DNA from: Anisakis pegreffii
Lineage: Eukaryota > Nematoda > Chromadorea > Rhabditida > Anisakidae
Reading direction: 5' to 3'
NCBI GenBank assembly: GCA_035041965.1
Contig: JAPYMA010001478.1
Coordinates: 62,001 to 126,000, forward strand
Length of the DNA: 64,000 nt
Under the pieces are notes generated by a model. That model did not search any database and was not told the origin of the DNA. It worked only from the letters and a program-made list of their open reading frames with translations. Position numbers and translations under genes: made by a program. Position 1 is the stretch's first letter. The number at the start of each line of letters is the position of its first letter. Shown here piece by piece: positions 1-12,510 of this stretch.

Positions 1-106
1 TAATTAATTGAAATCTATTTCGACTAACCCAATATTCGAAAGCTTTATGGCAATCTAAATGTTTATAAAATCTGATTGAAGTATTCTAATCGCTTGAGAA
101 ATTCAG

Positions 107-1199
107 GTCAATTTTGCATACATGGCTTCATTTGCGAAGAAACGCATTCTGCTATGGCGTGGCCATATTGCTGCCATCAACGATTGCGTACATGCTTGTG
201 ATATTTTCGTTTCTACTCCCCTCACCGCAGGCATCAGTATATATCCTAATCGCTAATTTATTTCTTCTTGGCATCTTCTTTGAGGATCTTGTCTTGATGC
301 TGCCACCCATCGTTGGTCGAGCACCTCGCATCGGTCAGTTCAACATTAATTCAGTCAGTTGTTCAAAAAAACAAGTCCTAAACCGATAACTGCCTCGGTA
401 AAAAGAATACACATGACAGTTTAAATACGTGTAGGTAACATACAGAAACGTTTAGTTTACCTATTAGAGGCATCAACTCGTTACGGATGATCGAAGTCAC
501 CTTGCACGTCAAATCATGTGTATTGCACTTCCAGTCATACTTTCAGTGTATTTCACCGGATTAAATATGATACTCACTACATTTGCAATTGCAATCCAGT
601 TCTGGATAAAATATTTGCTGAAAACACCTGGGAGTGCTTACGGTTGGTATGTGCGTATTGTCAACCTACGAAATAAATTCGTTCCTAATAAATGGAAGAA
701 CGAAACGAGCAATGCAACAAAGAGTGATGGTGAGAGAAATGCAGGTCTGTCTTTTTAACTCAACGATAATATTTATTTCACTGATTTAACAGTCAGTTCC
801 CATCAAAAGTTTCATTCCCGAAATGCACAATGGAACCGTCGAACACAGCTATTTCGTGGACTTGGGAATCAGTTTCGAAGAGTTCGTTTCGTAAACACCA
901 ATTTTTGGTGAAGAATGAAACAGAAATATTTACATAATGCTGTCTTACCATCTTTCATTACAAACGAAATGAATTGTGTGTTTTAAATTTCTGCGAAAGC
1001 AGTAGCTGAAAAACTTCCATGGAAAATAGGTCAACTATAATTCAGAAGTGTAAAATTTTTGGAATGCCCGTCAGATACGTTTTCTTTTTCAGTTGAGAAC
1101 GAAGTTCCATGGAAGTTGGTGGCCGACAGCATAAAGCTTCTCGCGGGACTCCTGTTTTTGATCATTTTCTTTGTGTCATTCATTGCACTTTTTATTTGA
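107..1199 (+). CDS. Cys-loop ligand-gated ion channel, C-terminal part (TM1-TM4), divergent nematode LGC type
   Basis: Three exons, about 107-337, 470-729 and 1093-1199, carry the membrane half of a pentameric ligand-gated channel. Exon 1 has the Arg-Arg entry into TM1, the LLPS motif, a second hydrophobic helix and the LPPxxGxAPxIG motif after TM2. Exon 2 has TM3 and a short cytoplasmic loop, with donor GTGAGA at 730. Exon 3 has TM4 starting with VPWKLVAD and the stop at 1197-1199. TM2 lacks the usual EKMTL of nicotinic receptors and resembles the divergent C. elegans LGC/CUP-4 type. The exon 1/2 join is uncertain because donors at 334 and 338 are both possible; 338 with acceptor 468-469 keeps the frame. 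The ligand-binding ectodomain should lie left of the window, so the gene is truncated by the window edge. AATAAA lies at 1478. The ligand cannot be inferred. Confidence 0.75.
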
Positions 1200-1477
1200 T
1201 TCGCATCAATCCTCTCATTACACTCAAAGAACAATCAAACAGAGCAATCGTCAAACAATCGGTCGTCGAATCACTTTCATTGTTGCTGCTTTCACTTCAT
1301 TCAAATTTGCTTACAGTAGATATAGTGAAATGCTTAATCAAAATGATGCTTTCCCGTCTGCTAATTGTAAGAAATTTGTCGACTTCAATTTATGAACTGA
1401 AAATGCACAAAATAATGATCACTTTCACCGAATGAGCAATTTCATCAATTGCAAATGATGCTAAATCCTGCCAGCAA

Positions 1478-1483
1478 AATAAA
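1478..1483 (+). terminator. Polyadenylation signal AATAAA of the ion channel gene
   Basis: A canonical AATAAA lies about 280 bases after the channel stop codon on the same strand. The match is seen in sequence; its use is inferred. Confidence 0.4.
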
Positions 1484-2573
1484 GTTAGCTAGAAATCATT
1501 GCAAAATGAGTTCAACAGTGCATCATCAGTTTGGTTGGATATTTTCGTTCAGTCGATAAGTATTATTTTACAAATTAAACCGTACCTCCATCATGCTCAT
1601 GACCCTATTGATTCGTCAAACGCTCTTGTAATAAGCAGTTTATTCAGAAAGGCAAAGGACAGTTTTTGGTGCTGAAATTTTCCCGCAATAAACCACTATT
1701 GCCGGTTCATTTTTGTTGCAGCTGATCGCTGATATGAACGTAAACTTGATGTGAATCTTTTGGAAACAATTTTTAAAATTCGGCTTTTTCAATATTCGAA
1801 GTATTTTCAGCAAGCAGTTTCTCATCATTCGCAAAATGAGAAAAATGCAAATGATTGACAGATGTAGTGAGCGTTTTTTCCTTTGATCGTACAAGATGTA
1901 GATTAGTTTAGTGATAAAAGTTGCACTGTTCGTGTCTGATGTCATCAACTTCTTTTTCAAACGCTCACCAATGAACCATGTTGACTTGCTTTAGTAGGGT
2001 GAAGAAGCAGGTTGAAAGGATATGGAAACAGATGGAGAGATGCACGGATGTGACGTTAAAAATGAAATCATTCTAAAATTTTCATAAACCAATCATGAAG
2101 ATTTGATAACTGTTCGTTTATCTGCTTTTTCATGTATTTGCGTGTTTATTTATATATTTCGTTAATATACATTTCCCGTTTAAAACATGCACACTCTAGC
2201 AGTTTGCTTTTAAAAATTCATGAATGTATGATCAGGTATTATGGTCTTGATACTGAAAACAACGAATAAGTCAGGCAGGCATTTATTGTCAATAGAATCA
2301 AGAGTGTGGCGTAGAAGAAGTTTCAGAAGTTCTGCGATTCAAATGTTCGTTTCATTTATAAGATGATCGACTGAGAATTTGGTTTAAAATTGTTCCGAAC
2401 AACTTAACGAGAGCTGCTTCCAAAGTAGATAGCTAAATGAGAGTTTGCTTGGAAATACATGCAATCTCACTGAAAATCAATGAATAAGCAGATTATTAGA
2501 CGAACTCTTTTGCGGTGTTCAACAGAGCGGATTGGGATCGTTCTTAAAAAGGATTCTTGCTTGAACGATCCAG
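1484..2573. other. Non-coding interval
   Basis: AT-rich sequence between the ion channel and the next coding-like exons. A 106-codon open frame on the minus strand (1640-1960) is Lys/Ile-rich, shows no recognisable motif and looks like chance. I see no repeats or RNA genes here. Confidence 0.4.
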
Positions 2574-3654
2574 TGGTACTTGAAAGATGTGTACTGCAAA
2601 GTCACTGACGTATCTCTGATCACTTCAAAGCCAAAAGCAGTCAAGCAACTTTTGATGAAAGAGGCTGATGAAACTGACGATCGAATGATTGATGTGGAAA
2701 AATTTTGTTCAATTTCATGTCAGTTTCGTTGCTTTTTATCGCTGTCTCTTTACGGAACAATAATCACTCCTTCCATCTGATAATGTAATTAAGCCGGAAT
2801 GCAGTCAATCATCGGCAGATCGTGAACATTAATTTGAAAAGTTGCGTTGTGTGAATATTCACAGGTTGTGTCGTTTACAAAGTGGATGGTCTACGGTATA
2901 AACTGATTGATCTGGAAATGTCAAATGGATTAATTCTTTGATGACGAAAGAAGAAAACGGCAAGAAACTGCCACTTTCCGAGAAGAATAATATAATCTCG
3001 GAGATAATCTTGCTCGCAAGAGATGTATCGCAATTGAATATCCTAAAGGAACTGCTCTCTATCATCACTAATAATCCTCCCACTAAGATTATGCATGGCT
3101 TCGTTCCGTGCATATTCAAAAAAAAGCAGCGTTAATGAATTTCGACCAATTTATTCTTTGGTTTCAGTACAACGGGTCTGCATGCATAATACTGATCAGT
3201 TGACTGATAGTTATTTCCCGGTGGAATAGCAAGCATCGAGAAGGAATCCATAAAATATATTACCGGTTATTCACCAACTTTATAGCGATCCATGATCACG
3301 AGGGAAACTTCAGTTCAAAATTTTCTTGTTGAATGCGGCCAATGCGGTCAAAATAAGAATCGCACTCAGCAAAATTATTTCGAGATAATAGTGATGGCAA
3401 TCCGAACGTTTAAGATGAATTAATACGTGATTTTGCCACAGGACTATCCAATAAGAAGTTGGCTGAAGCATTCACACAAGTGAATGAAGTTATTGCACGG
3501 TTTGAGAGAGTGAATGAAAATAAGGAAAGGGTTATGAAAGTTAGCAAACAAATGCAAGATGATGTGCATTTTCAGTGTGAAATTCATGAGGATGAGCAGA
3601 AAAAATCATTTCGAAGAAAAACGCATCGAGAGGTCTCTAAAGATGATGATTGCG
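2574..3654 (+). pseudogene. Unidentified gene fragment with coiled-coil exon and a frame break
   Basis: Three coding-like segments follow acceptor-like AGs. Segment 1 starts at 2574 with WYLKDVYC and runs to about 2740, rich in Lys, Asp and Glu. Segment 2 starts at 2865 after ATTCACAG and reads CVVYKVDG to a stop at 2939-2941; open reading then resumes at once in another frame (2938-3135), containing LARDVSQLNILKELL. Segment 3 starts at 3442 after GCCACAG and encodes a charged helix, LAEAFTQVNEVIARFERVNE, that looks like a coiled coil, with a donor-like GTAATA at 3655. The frame change near 2938 without room for an intron suggests a pseudogene, an assembly error or a mis-set boundary. I do not recognise the family, and an intact gene with other joins remains possible. 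Confidence 0.35.
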
Positions 3655-4274
3655 GTAATATATAATCAAGAACGAGCAGAACATAATCATAAAGCATTGA
3701 CATGCGAATAAATATTATTATTATCATTATAATCATAAAGCACACGCAAACGAGCGTTTTCGACTGCAATCTGCAACAATCGAGCTCATTCAACGTTCAT
3801 ATGCGCTTCTGAACTTAAAAATCTCGGATATCTTTAAACCCCCAGCACATAGCGTTCTTCTCCTCACTTTATCTATCTACTTCTTACGTCCTTCAAGAAA
3901 AAACTCAGCATCTTTCTTTTTCCGCTATATTTGGAAACAAAATTTGTTTTTTACAAAAAGGAATTCACGAAATCTCTGTAATTTTGAAACTGCTTTAATG
4001 TCTATCACTCATCACTATGTTCTTACTGTCAAGAGATTAACGCGATCAGTGGCATTTCAAACTTCATCACTATGCGGTAGATTACTCACCAGTTCACGGA
4101 TTTCCGATGTACGTATGGTGTCACCAGATTTGTGTTGTTTGTTTATTATTGCAATATATTGAAAGCACCAACTGTTCATATACGATTAATGAGTGATTTT
4201 GCTGCAAAATATGTCTGTCTATTTCTGCATAATGCAGAATCGTGAATGCTTCGTGACAGTTCATGAGTTTACAG

Positions 4275-4454
4275 CCAAATCTAGATTATGAAGAAGATGT
4301 CTATCGCAATTGCTATCGTAAGCCTGTGAATACCTGTGCCTGGTGTAACAAGTGCACCAATCCATCGTTATATGTCTCTGAGAAAGAGCAAAGATTAACG
4401 GTGATGGAATGTTCAGAATGGCAGGAACGGAGAATACAAGTGCATTATAAATGA
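4275..4454 (+). CDS. Possible terminal exon, Cys-rich, unidentified
   Basis: After the acceptor-like GTTTACAG ending at 4274, 59 sense codons stay open to a TGA at 4452-4454. The peptide is acidic at first (NLDYEEDVYRNCY), then has a compact Cys cluster CAWCNKC, then EKEQRLTVMECSEWQERR. The amino-acid mix is typical of coding sequence rather than simple repeat. It could be the last exon of the gene whose other pieces lie at 2.6-3.65 kb, which is inference from position only. No domain is recognised; the two CxxC-type pairs could bind metal or form disulfides. Confidence 0.3.
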   Translation, partial: PNLDYEEDVYRNCYRKPVNTCAWCNKCTNPSLYVSEKEQRLTVMECSEWQERRIQVHYK

Positions 4455-4716
4455 TAGATGTGATCGCTAAAAACTAATTGATGTGGATGAATTTGTTGGG
4501 CTGGACTTGTTAAAATACATATCGCTGGTAATTATTTAGATATGGCGAGCGATGGATTGATGAATGAGTGGTTAAAATATGTGCGGAGTATGTTGCTAGT
4601 GTGATGGAATGATATTACAGAGATGTGTTTGCTACCTAATGAGATTGGCTTGAGCTAAAGGAGTGTAAAGAAGTCGATCAATTTGAGGTCGGTAACGTTA
4701 GAAGGATGGTAGAGAC

Positions 4717-4905
4717 GTGAGTGTTGCGTGCTGGATTGATTATATCTGCGCTTGTTTCAATGGATGGAGAGGCTTGCTTGCGAATGAATGTAATCCCAAT
4801 GAAGAACTCAAAGGCGGTGCTTTCGTTCGGGCACTGTTGTCATCCGCCTTTGCGAATCGTCTGAATCCACTCGATTCGGTTCAGTTGCAAGTGGTCGTTG
4901 CTTGA
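4717..4905 (+). CDS. Coding-like exon, unidentified
   Basis: Open for 62 codons and including NPNEELKGGAFVRALLSSAF and LNPLDSVQLQV, a composition unlike the AT-rich background. The apparent start codon lies in GTGAGTG, itself a good donor sequence, so the true left boundary is unclear. It overlaps by a few bases the frame of the next membrane-protein exon, so the two cannot both be used as drawn without a splice between them. No family recognised. Confidence 0.3.
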   Translation: MSVACWIDYICACFNGWRGLLANECNPNEELKGGAFVRALLSSAFANRLNPLDSVQLQVVVA

Positions 4906-5080
4906 CTTCGTCCCTCCCCTATCCCATCATTATCAGTATCATCTAAGGTTAATCGCTCAAACGAGTATCATCAAAGAGAGCGTTCAACACATCCAACGTG
5001 AACTCGAGTATCCCAAGCCGTATTTCAATCAAACTGATTCACTCACTCATCCAAAAACAATCGACTCATTTAAAAGTTCA

Positions 5081-5234
5081 ATGGAATTGTCCGAGGAAGA
5101 GATTGCCCAGTTGAAAGAGCATAATCAACGAAGTGTGAAGCGTGTTATTGCGATTGTTGCCATTACGATGACAATCATCTCAATTGTTCTGGTCGCGCTC
5201 TCCTTATCGCTTGGATCTAAGATTGATCAACTTG
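5081..5234 (+). CDS. First or early exon of a small single-pass membrane protein
   Basis: An ATG at 5081 opens MELSEEEIAQLKEHNQRSVK, an acidic and basic amphipathic stretch, followed by a clear transmembrane helix of about 23 residues (from RVIAIVAITM to LSLSLG) and then SKIDQL before a GT donor at 5235. The frame is also open upstream to about 4898, so the exon may begin earlier. The Lys-Arg before the helix suggests the N-terminus is cytoplasmic. I found no convincing downstream exon. It looks like a conserved nematode membrane protein, but I cannot name the family. Confidence 0.45.
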
Positions 5235-5254
5235 GTTCGTTTTTCCTGATGTGA

Positions 5255-8200
5255 TTCATCCAGAAATCGTTTTTTCCGCAATTTCTAATTTTTGTCAAAT
5301 ATAATGCCTCCAGATAGACAGATGTGTGTTTGTGTTCTCAACTGAGAAATATGCTGAACGATTGTTCAATTTCATTGCAAGGCGTTTCCGTGAAATTGTA
5401 TCGTTTTGAAATTTTGCGACAACCGATGCACATAATCATTACTCATGTAAAATATCTTTTCTTCACATTTTCAACGCATTTTTCCACGCATCCGATTTCT
5501 GAAACCGAATTTTCAAAAATGAATGCATGAAATGAATGCCAACCAAAGCAATCAAATTTTTTTAAGGTATAAGAGATTACATTGTTGAGCAATTTTTCAA
5601 AACATTTCTGGAGCATCGAGCGTATGGCTAGCGGCTATGAAAGTTGTAGCAGTAGGCAGCGAGCTAGCTCATTCATCAAATGTTTTGTGGCAATCATCTT
5701 TCATTTCATTCGCCATTCAGTGTGGCTTGTTATTCGCAGGAAGTTTCTCAGTTGAGGAAACGTTTTTATTTTTACGATCGTTTACGTCAGAGAGTTGTGT
5801 GTAGAGCACAAGAAAACAAGTGCATGCTTACGAGTTGATAATCATAAATAAATTGCGCACATAAAAAGCGTTCACTGTTGCGGGTATGACTGCAGTTTTT
5901 GATGTATGAAAACAGCAGATGGCTTGTTGCAAATTCTTGTCTACCTATACAATACATACGCACATAAATCCTTGATTCAAATGCACTCATCATTGATTCA
6001 TTCAGAATTGATAACAGAATTGATAAATTCATTCAGAATCAGTCATTTTTTCACTTATAACATTCGCAATATTCATGCATATCATGAAGCTACTAAGCAA
6101 TTCATGAACGTCATCTTACACTGCCATAAAAAATGTGAGTTGAAGTGAGCACATTGAATGCACTGAGCCAACATTTTTGAACCGATAGTAATCAAACTCA
6201 GTTTCACCACTACTCAAACAGCGACTCATCGTAAACACACAATCTTTCTAGCTAAAAAAACTCGTTGTATCGCATAAGCAGCTGTATTCTGTTCCATCGT
6301 GGATGAATTTAGATTTTTTTCGTTGGAGTGTTCATGTTTTGTTGAGTAATTTCCATTTTCGCAGCTACATTGTCATTCAAAACTAATTGAATGTTCACTT
6401 TTTCCATGCACCATCAAATGCCATAAAATTCAGTGCGTGTTTCCAGCAGATGATAACGTGTGGAAGAGTTTTACGAGTGCGACGGAAAATGCATAGCGAG
6501 CTGATTCGCTGTTTTCATAGTGTTCACCAGCCGAACAAACATTATTCGTATGCATTCGGAATTGAAATGCAATCGCACTTCTCACGTGACAGACATCTCG
6601 AATTGCTCGTATGATATTCACCCGTCTACACAAGCGCATTCAGTGTTATTTAGATTCAAGTGACACAGATTTGCTGATTCTAATGCACGTCCGTTCCAGA
6701 GATCGTTATGCATCACCCAATTGCATCTGCCTTTTTTCCATCATTTACCTTCTCATAAAATACAGAATCATCTCCAGAGTGTTGAAGCGGATTCGATGAT
6801 GAGATCGTATAAGACGTGTAACTTATAGAATGATACTTTCCACATGAATTCATGCGTCCCAATCAGCATCATTAGCCTTACCTATTCCTATAAGTTAAAA
6901 GCTGTGAGGGTGAAACGTAGGAGCGATTGTTTCGTAGCGAAGTGTCCCTTTAAAAACGACTTCGCACTGTGCGTTGAGCATGTTATATTTGGTCGAGAAT
7001 GCTCTCATTGCTCATTGTTAACATTAGAAATGTATTTGGATGGAATGCGATTTGGTAACGCAACAAAGCATCAATTTCCATGGAATTATTATAGCTTGGC
7101 GAAATTTGGCTTTTTGTAAGCGAACATGTTTTTGGTCATTTTAACTGTCTAATTACCCAAATCCTTATTTATGTCGCATTTTACTGCTCGTTTTACGACA
7201 GTCACCTCGAAGCAGTGGTTATTACTCATAAACTTCTTCGGACAATGAGTGTTGGTCAAAATTATTGAATATGATCAGAGGAAACGGTTTTAGTCGCCAT
7301 TTGGTGCAATATGAGATTTCGTTTTCGATAGCAAAGCGCTTCTTTTGCATTTGATTTTCATTGCTGTAATCCAAATAGTTGTACGAAACATTCTTCCAAG
7401 CTTTATTCATCGATGATTTTGAATATCCGTGAATCCGTTCGCTTTATTCACAAAAAAAAGTCTTGCGAGGCGATAAAATAAAGCACTAACGATAAATTTG
7501 TTCGCTACATGCTAGCTTGAGTGTTTTTCAGAGTTGTGAACTTTTTTCTTCTCATTTTTAGCATTTTCTATTGGCAATAAGGGAAAAGTGCAAGTGGTAA
7601 AAATTAATACAATGAAGTGGTTGGTACTTTAGAGGCAGTGCTTCGCAAATGTTAACAGCATAATGCCAGCAGTCAGCCACTTGTTCACAATGCAAACATC
7701 TCTGTTGGAAGATGCGATTGATTCCCATAAATAGCAATTCCGTTGATGCACTCCGTAGATTTCAAATTTGTACTCTCATTCACGATTTGTTCATAAAACA
7801 AAAACTCATCAAGAATAATGGTGAACGGTGCATTTCTCTTTAATTGTTAGATGCATTTGTGAAAAAAACAAAACATACCACTCACTAGCAAAGTTGAGCG
7901 AATATAAGTGGAAAGGTTACGGTTATTACTGTACAAGTCTACATCTCTGATATAGGTAGATTCTCATTAATTTAGGTGCCTTCTTCATTTAGCAAATTAC
8001 TAACTAGATAGATGCCGCTGCTGCGGGAGCGTATCACAAATCTGTTTGTATCCTACAGACGTATTCATTAAACGACTCTTTAACGGCATCGAAATTTATC
8101 GAGAATGTTGGGATTCTCTTTTTTTAAATTAGCGAGATTCATGATTTGCACGGTGTTGTGTATGGATGTGTGATTGCAACTCAAAGTTCAAGATGTGTTT

Positions 8201-9990
8201 TTCTGATAACAATACGACTAACTAGACATAAAGCTGATCAGAGAGTGAATCCGTCAAACTTCATTTCCAAAATTTGGAAAGTATGATTGAATTCGCTGCT
8301 GATAAGCTCATATGAGTAGATTTGTTTATGCCAAAGTAACGTCGAAAGCTGTATCAAGAGAGCTCGGATTTAATGGATAAGCGAATAGTTGTTGGAATAT
8401 CGTTTTGAATGAAGCCTTGATGAAGCGCAAATGAAATAACTGCAAACTTTTTTCTGGATATCGAATTATTTTTCTCTATCTATCAGCTTATTGCGTTTGG
8501 AAACGGTGGCAAATTTCATTAGCTCCAAACTCATCTCAAAAACTTCTGATATTGTTGCCTCAAAAAAAAATCTGATGGAACGAACAACTGGCTTGTTTAC
8601 TATTCTCTGCATCACGCCATATTTTCATTCGACGGAGTTTTTGTTCTCTTCCTCTATGCATCAAAATCAACACCGAAATTCGTCCTTCTGATTAGATTTC
8701 AGTGATACGAATAAATTTTTGATTGCATTCTACGTGATTGCATTATGCGAAAAGATAGTGCCCGAAACGAGGCAACGAAATTAGACCGCAGTGATAACTG
8801 AACCGAATAGAAGAGCCCACTTGTGATTTTCATGATGATATTGCTGGACATGCAGCTGGGAATTATCGCTCAATTCAAATTGGATGATGCGAACGTGCAC
8901 TGACTGTTCCAGCAAATCACTCTATCAAATCTGCGATTATAACGGAGTGCTGACAATGTCAGCATTCTTTTTATGTACCACCACCTCATTGGTTCCATTT
9001 ATTTCAATCAAAACGCATCAATGAACATTTCCAATACAATCAACAATGCATCATTTTTTCGCTCGAAGCCAACAAATAAATAAACGCTCATGTTGAAAGC
9101 AAAAGCACACGGCAGTTGAATAGCAAGCATGCTTGAAATCATTAATCCTTTTATCACGGTTCATTGCCCTTCGAATACATTAGTGTTCAACTTAAGATTG
9201 CGCTTTTTCATATAACGGTGTGTGTGTGTGCTTTGTTGCACTCGTACGATCATACGAATGTATTTGATGAGCACATTCGTTGCAATGAAATGATAATAGG
9301 ACGCATTGTGCATTTGGTTTTACGTATACGGAATATTGACTACTTGAGGATATTGACGAGATATGGAATCAGCGTTGTGATGTTAGTTCGTTCACTCCGG
9401 GAACGATTTTGTGCTTATGTAATTTGTATAATCCGAGTGCATTTTACTGAATTGAACTTAGTGGTGTGCACTATGCAAGGACACAAATCATCCATATCAT
9501 AATCGTTAGCACTGATTATGAGGAATGGAATGAAGTGAATATGTAATTGAGCATTTTCATTGGACTCTTCCATTGATTTGTCAATTAAATGGCATTTTAT
9601 GTACACAATTTGTGATTCGTTCACGTTTTGTGGTCGATAATTTGATGTGAACGTCAACAAACAATGAATGAATTGATGTTAATGTCAACAAATTGATGCG
9701 TTCATTGAGCAATTTGATCAGTGTTCATAAGAGTTTTCTGAAAAATTTATCCATAAGATGGTACGTAATCAATAGAATTAACAACTTATTCGTCAAAAAA
9801 TTTCAGTAAGCGAATCGTTGAACTCAAATTTACATCTCTCAACAAGCGACATATTCCTTGGTGCGAGAACGAATAATTCCATCGATCAACCATCATGAGA
9901 CTGAAGTCGAATAAATCGACGAAGCAACCTCTCTCGAACAATGATCACTGGTGATTATCACCAATCAGCCGATCAATCTACAAAAAGTTT
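5255..9990. other. Mostly non-coding interval
   Basis: AT-rich sequence with many ATG-containing near-repeats such as gaatg and cattca. Open frames of 60-112 codons (for example 6387-6614, 6844-7119, 8491-8691 and 9164-9502 on +) show no motifs, no clean splice pairs and background-like composition. The frame at 6844-7119 has six Cys in its middle half (CFVAKC, then CSHC) and could hide an exon, but nothing supports this further. Confidence 0.35.
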
Positions 9991-9997
9991 GCCGAAG

Positions 9998-10271
9998 ATG
10001 AATAATCGTACATTCATTATTCTGATTATGTGCCTCACAACAGCGTTCATCCTGAAAAGCACATTGAAAACTGAGGAATCTTGTTCTATATGAAAATAAA
10101 TAGATCATTTTGGTTGTTCACCAGCGTCAGCAAATCCTTCGGTACTACCATGTTACATGGTTAAAGATAAACCAACCAATCGCACGCATTCATCTCGACA
10201 ATTTATAGTTGATTTTGAACGATACTATAGTTTAATATCTCTTTGCTATTATAATCACCGATATTGTTACT
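9998..10271 (+). CDS. Possible signal-anchor first exon plus second exon, unidentified gene
   Basis: ATG at 9998 encodes a short hydrophobic N-terminus, MNNRTFIILIMCLTTAFILK, a candidate signal peptide or type II membrane anchor, to a GT at 10083. A second segment from 10125 (after TTCACCAG) keeps the frame if joined and reads SANPSVLPCYMVKDKPTNRT, rich in Tyr and Cys further on, with GTATGC at 10272 as a possible donor. The downstream chain is not resolved. An extracellular or luminal protein is inferred from the N-terminus only. Confidence 0.3.
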
Positions 10272-10950
10272 GTATGCAAACTGAAATATTATCGTAGGAT
10301 AAATATCATAATGAAGTAATCAGCGTTCTATCATGGAGCGCCTAAGTAAAGTGCCTTTGTTAGTTTATTTCTTGTTCCACCTTTCACAACTCACATTTTT
10401 GTACTGTCTATAATTCATGATTGTAACATTTCTATTGAGCATTCACAGATTAAGGCTATAAGTAATTGATTTGTTATAATAGCTACGATTATTGCTGTAT
10501 CAATCGCCATCATCATTGTTGTTGTAATAATTGGTTGCTGCAATAGTTGGTTTACGACACTTAATTGATTGATGATTGTTTCAGATTGAACTCTCTGTTT
10601 GAGGATATCGTTTGTGAAGCACACTGAAAAATCTCTCCTTTCATTGTGCTACTTATCGGTTTTTGTCGTTATTTGAAGTTTAACGATGAGAATTGCATTC
10701 GTAATGCTTCACGTTTTTTTGTCACGTTCGAAACAATAAACACTCAGTGAATTAGTTGCTCATGCTTTCATAGTTGGGTTCTACTTCATTTTAAAATTTC
10801 AGTTGCTACTAAATGAGACAGCTGCATAGCGTGAGCGTTCTAACGATGTTTTTTTCTTAATGATATCATGGATATACATGTCTTTTTAGCTGCAATAGAG
10901 CTGTGAAGGAAATCCAGTCGTTCCAAATATATTGCTATTCATGGTTTTAG

Positions 10951-11057
10951 GATATTGTATGAGGCAACTTACATCAGTCAAGTGGCGTGCAATCCCATTA
11001 GTATCATTGCACTATTTGCACGAATGAAATTGTATAAGCCTGAGGTGACAGAATTCA
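10951..11057 (+). CDS. Coding-like exon resembling a membrane receptor segment
   Basis: Between the acceptor TTTTAG ending at 10950 and a GT at 11058, one frame reads ILYEATYISQVACNPISIIA then LFARMKLYKPEVTEFS. The NPxSIxxLFxRxK pattern is what is often seen at the end of TM1 and first loop of nematode rhodopsin-like receptors. That is a weak resemblance in one short exon. It may belong with the flanking unassigned exons at 10.0-10.3 and 11.8-12.5 kb, but exon phases do not settle this. Confidence 0.25.
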
Positions 11058-11608
11058 GTTTAATTTGAGATTCGTTTCAAGTAGTCATCGATGTAAGATA
11101 CATTAGAAGTTCCGTTCACAGATTCGTTTACTGCACTGAAATTCATTTGGGCAGAGTTGAATTTGCTCTATTCAGCAATATTATTTTAATCGTTCCACTT
11201 TTATTTCGCCATTAACATTTTTTATCGATGTTTAAATCGCCATCTTTCCGCAAGAATATTGTTCTCATTTCGTTTTTTTTTTCTTTTTGTGATATCTGAT
11301 GTAAATTCGTTTGTGTTCTGCTTGAATAACTTCAGAAATATGAGTTCATTGATGTAAAACGTGTAATATAGGTACTATATATTATTGATTTAAAGTTATG
11401 TGATAAAGTCTTGTATGTGTATATTCGATCCAGCATTATGAAAACATTACATTACATATATTCCATTTATGAAAAATTAAATACAGCCTTCAAAGCCGAG
11501 CGAAAAAATGAATGTGCTGAATTAAAAATGAATGAGATTTGAAAAAACGCTAAACATCAACATATTCCTTACAGAACTCTCTTACAAATTCTCGTTTTTC
11601 ACATTCGG

Positions 11609-11703
11609 TATCGATTATTGAAACTCATAACGATTTGCTGCTTTACTATGGATTCTTTAAACTCTCAAAACGATTTGGTGCATTACTATCGATTATTCAA
11701 ACT
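11609..11703. repeat. Imperfect tandem repeat, unit about 40 bp
   Basis: The pattern cgattattgaaact...aacgatttg.tgc.ttactat recurs about 2.3 times. The key words fall at 11612 (cgattatt), 11650 (ggattctt) and 11690 (cgattatt), and aacgattt precedes each later copy. It is a local degenerate duplication in non-coding sequence. Confidence 0.6.
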
Positions 11704-11777
11704 GACGTTAGACCGTTGTTCTCGAAAGACGTTTCCAGCAAAAATGAGTCCTACTGAAGAGTTTCGGTGTCATTCAG

Positions 11778-12510
11778 TTGCATAAGCACATTGATAATTC
11801 ATGTGATGCAAATCATCACAATCAATGCACACCGCTGCCTGTTAACATTCAGCACTCATTCAAGCAGTACTTCAAGAATCATTCAAGCGCTTTAAGAGCA
11901 AATCACACTCCACACATTTTAACAAATGGAAGGCTTATTGTTAGCATGAACTTTTATGGGGTTGGAGACGACAGAAATTTGAATAGATGGTAAATGATTT
12001 CAGTCAACTGAACGCGTTAGAAACAATTCAAAAAGGAAAGCGTGTATGGTTGACAGTATCCGAAAACTGTGCAATTCATGAGGTATTTCATGCTTTTAAC
12101 CATTTTCTCACATTCGTCTTTGATTAGTGATCAAGCTTCAGAAAACATAAATAAGCGCAAAGTGCAGAATGGTTCAATTCTAATGAGCATTGAACAAATG
12201 AGCATGTAACCCAATCTGAATGCTTTGAATCACAACGACAGTGCATTATCCGCCTCACTAAAACAGCTTCAAATACATTATCCAGAACAAAAGATTGATC
12301 AAACTTATAATGCTGCTCTATCGTTCATTCGAGTACGTCAACAATGTTCATATTGGATTTTGCGATAGTCCTCGTTTAATTCGAGTTATTGATATGCACT
12401 TCTTGCCTGAGTGAAATCAAATATGCGACTGCAAATTTGTGCATGAAGCAGCGATTGCTTGAGGAGCAGAAAAAACTGACCGAAAAACTAACGATCTGAA
12501 ATATTCGTGA
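11778..12510 (+). CDS. Unidentified multi-exon gene, 3' part (tentative)
   Basis: Several coding-like pieces lie close together. From 11778, after GTCATTCAG, about 70 codons include NQCTPLPVNIQHSFKQYF and NGRLIVSMNFYGVGDDRN. From 12004, after ATTTCAG, a frame reads QLNALETIQKGKRVWLTVSE. Around 12243-12330 ALSASLKQLQIHYPEQKIDQ runs to a donor GTACGT. A last piece near 12420-12510 reads KYATANLCMKQRLLEEQKKL and ends in a stop; this end looks like a short coiled coil. The gap between the first two pieces is only 14 bases if both are full length, too short for an intron, so at least one boundary is wrong or the gene is damaged. No family recognised. Confidence 0.3.

Noticed and set aside
10478..10563. 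Hydrophobic frame IIATIIAVSIAIIIVVVIIG resembling a transmembrane helix
   Set aside because: An in-frame stop precedes it with no acceptor between, and ATT/GTT-rich sequence gives such runs by chance.
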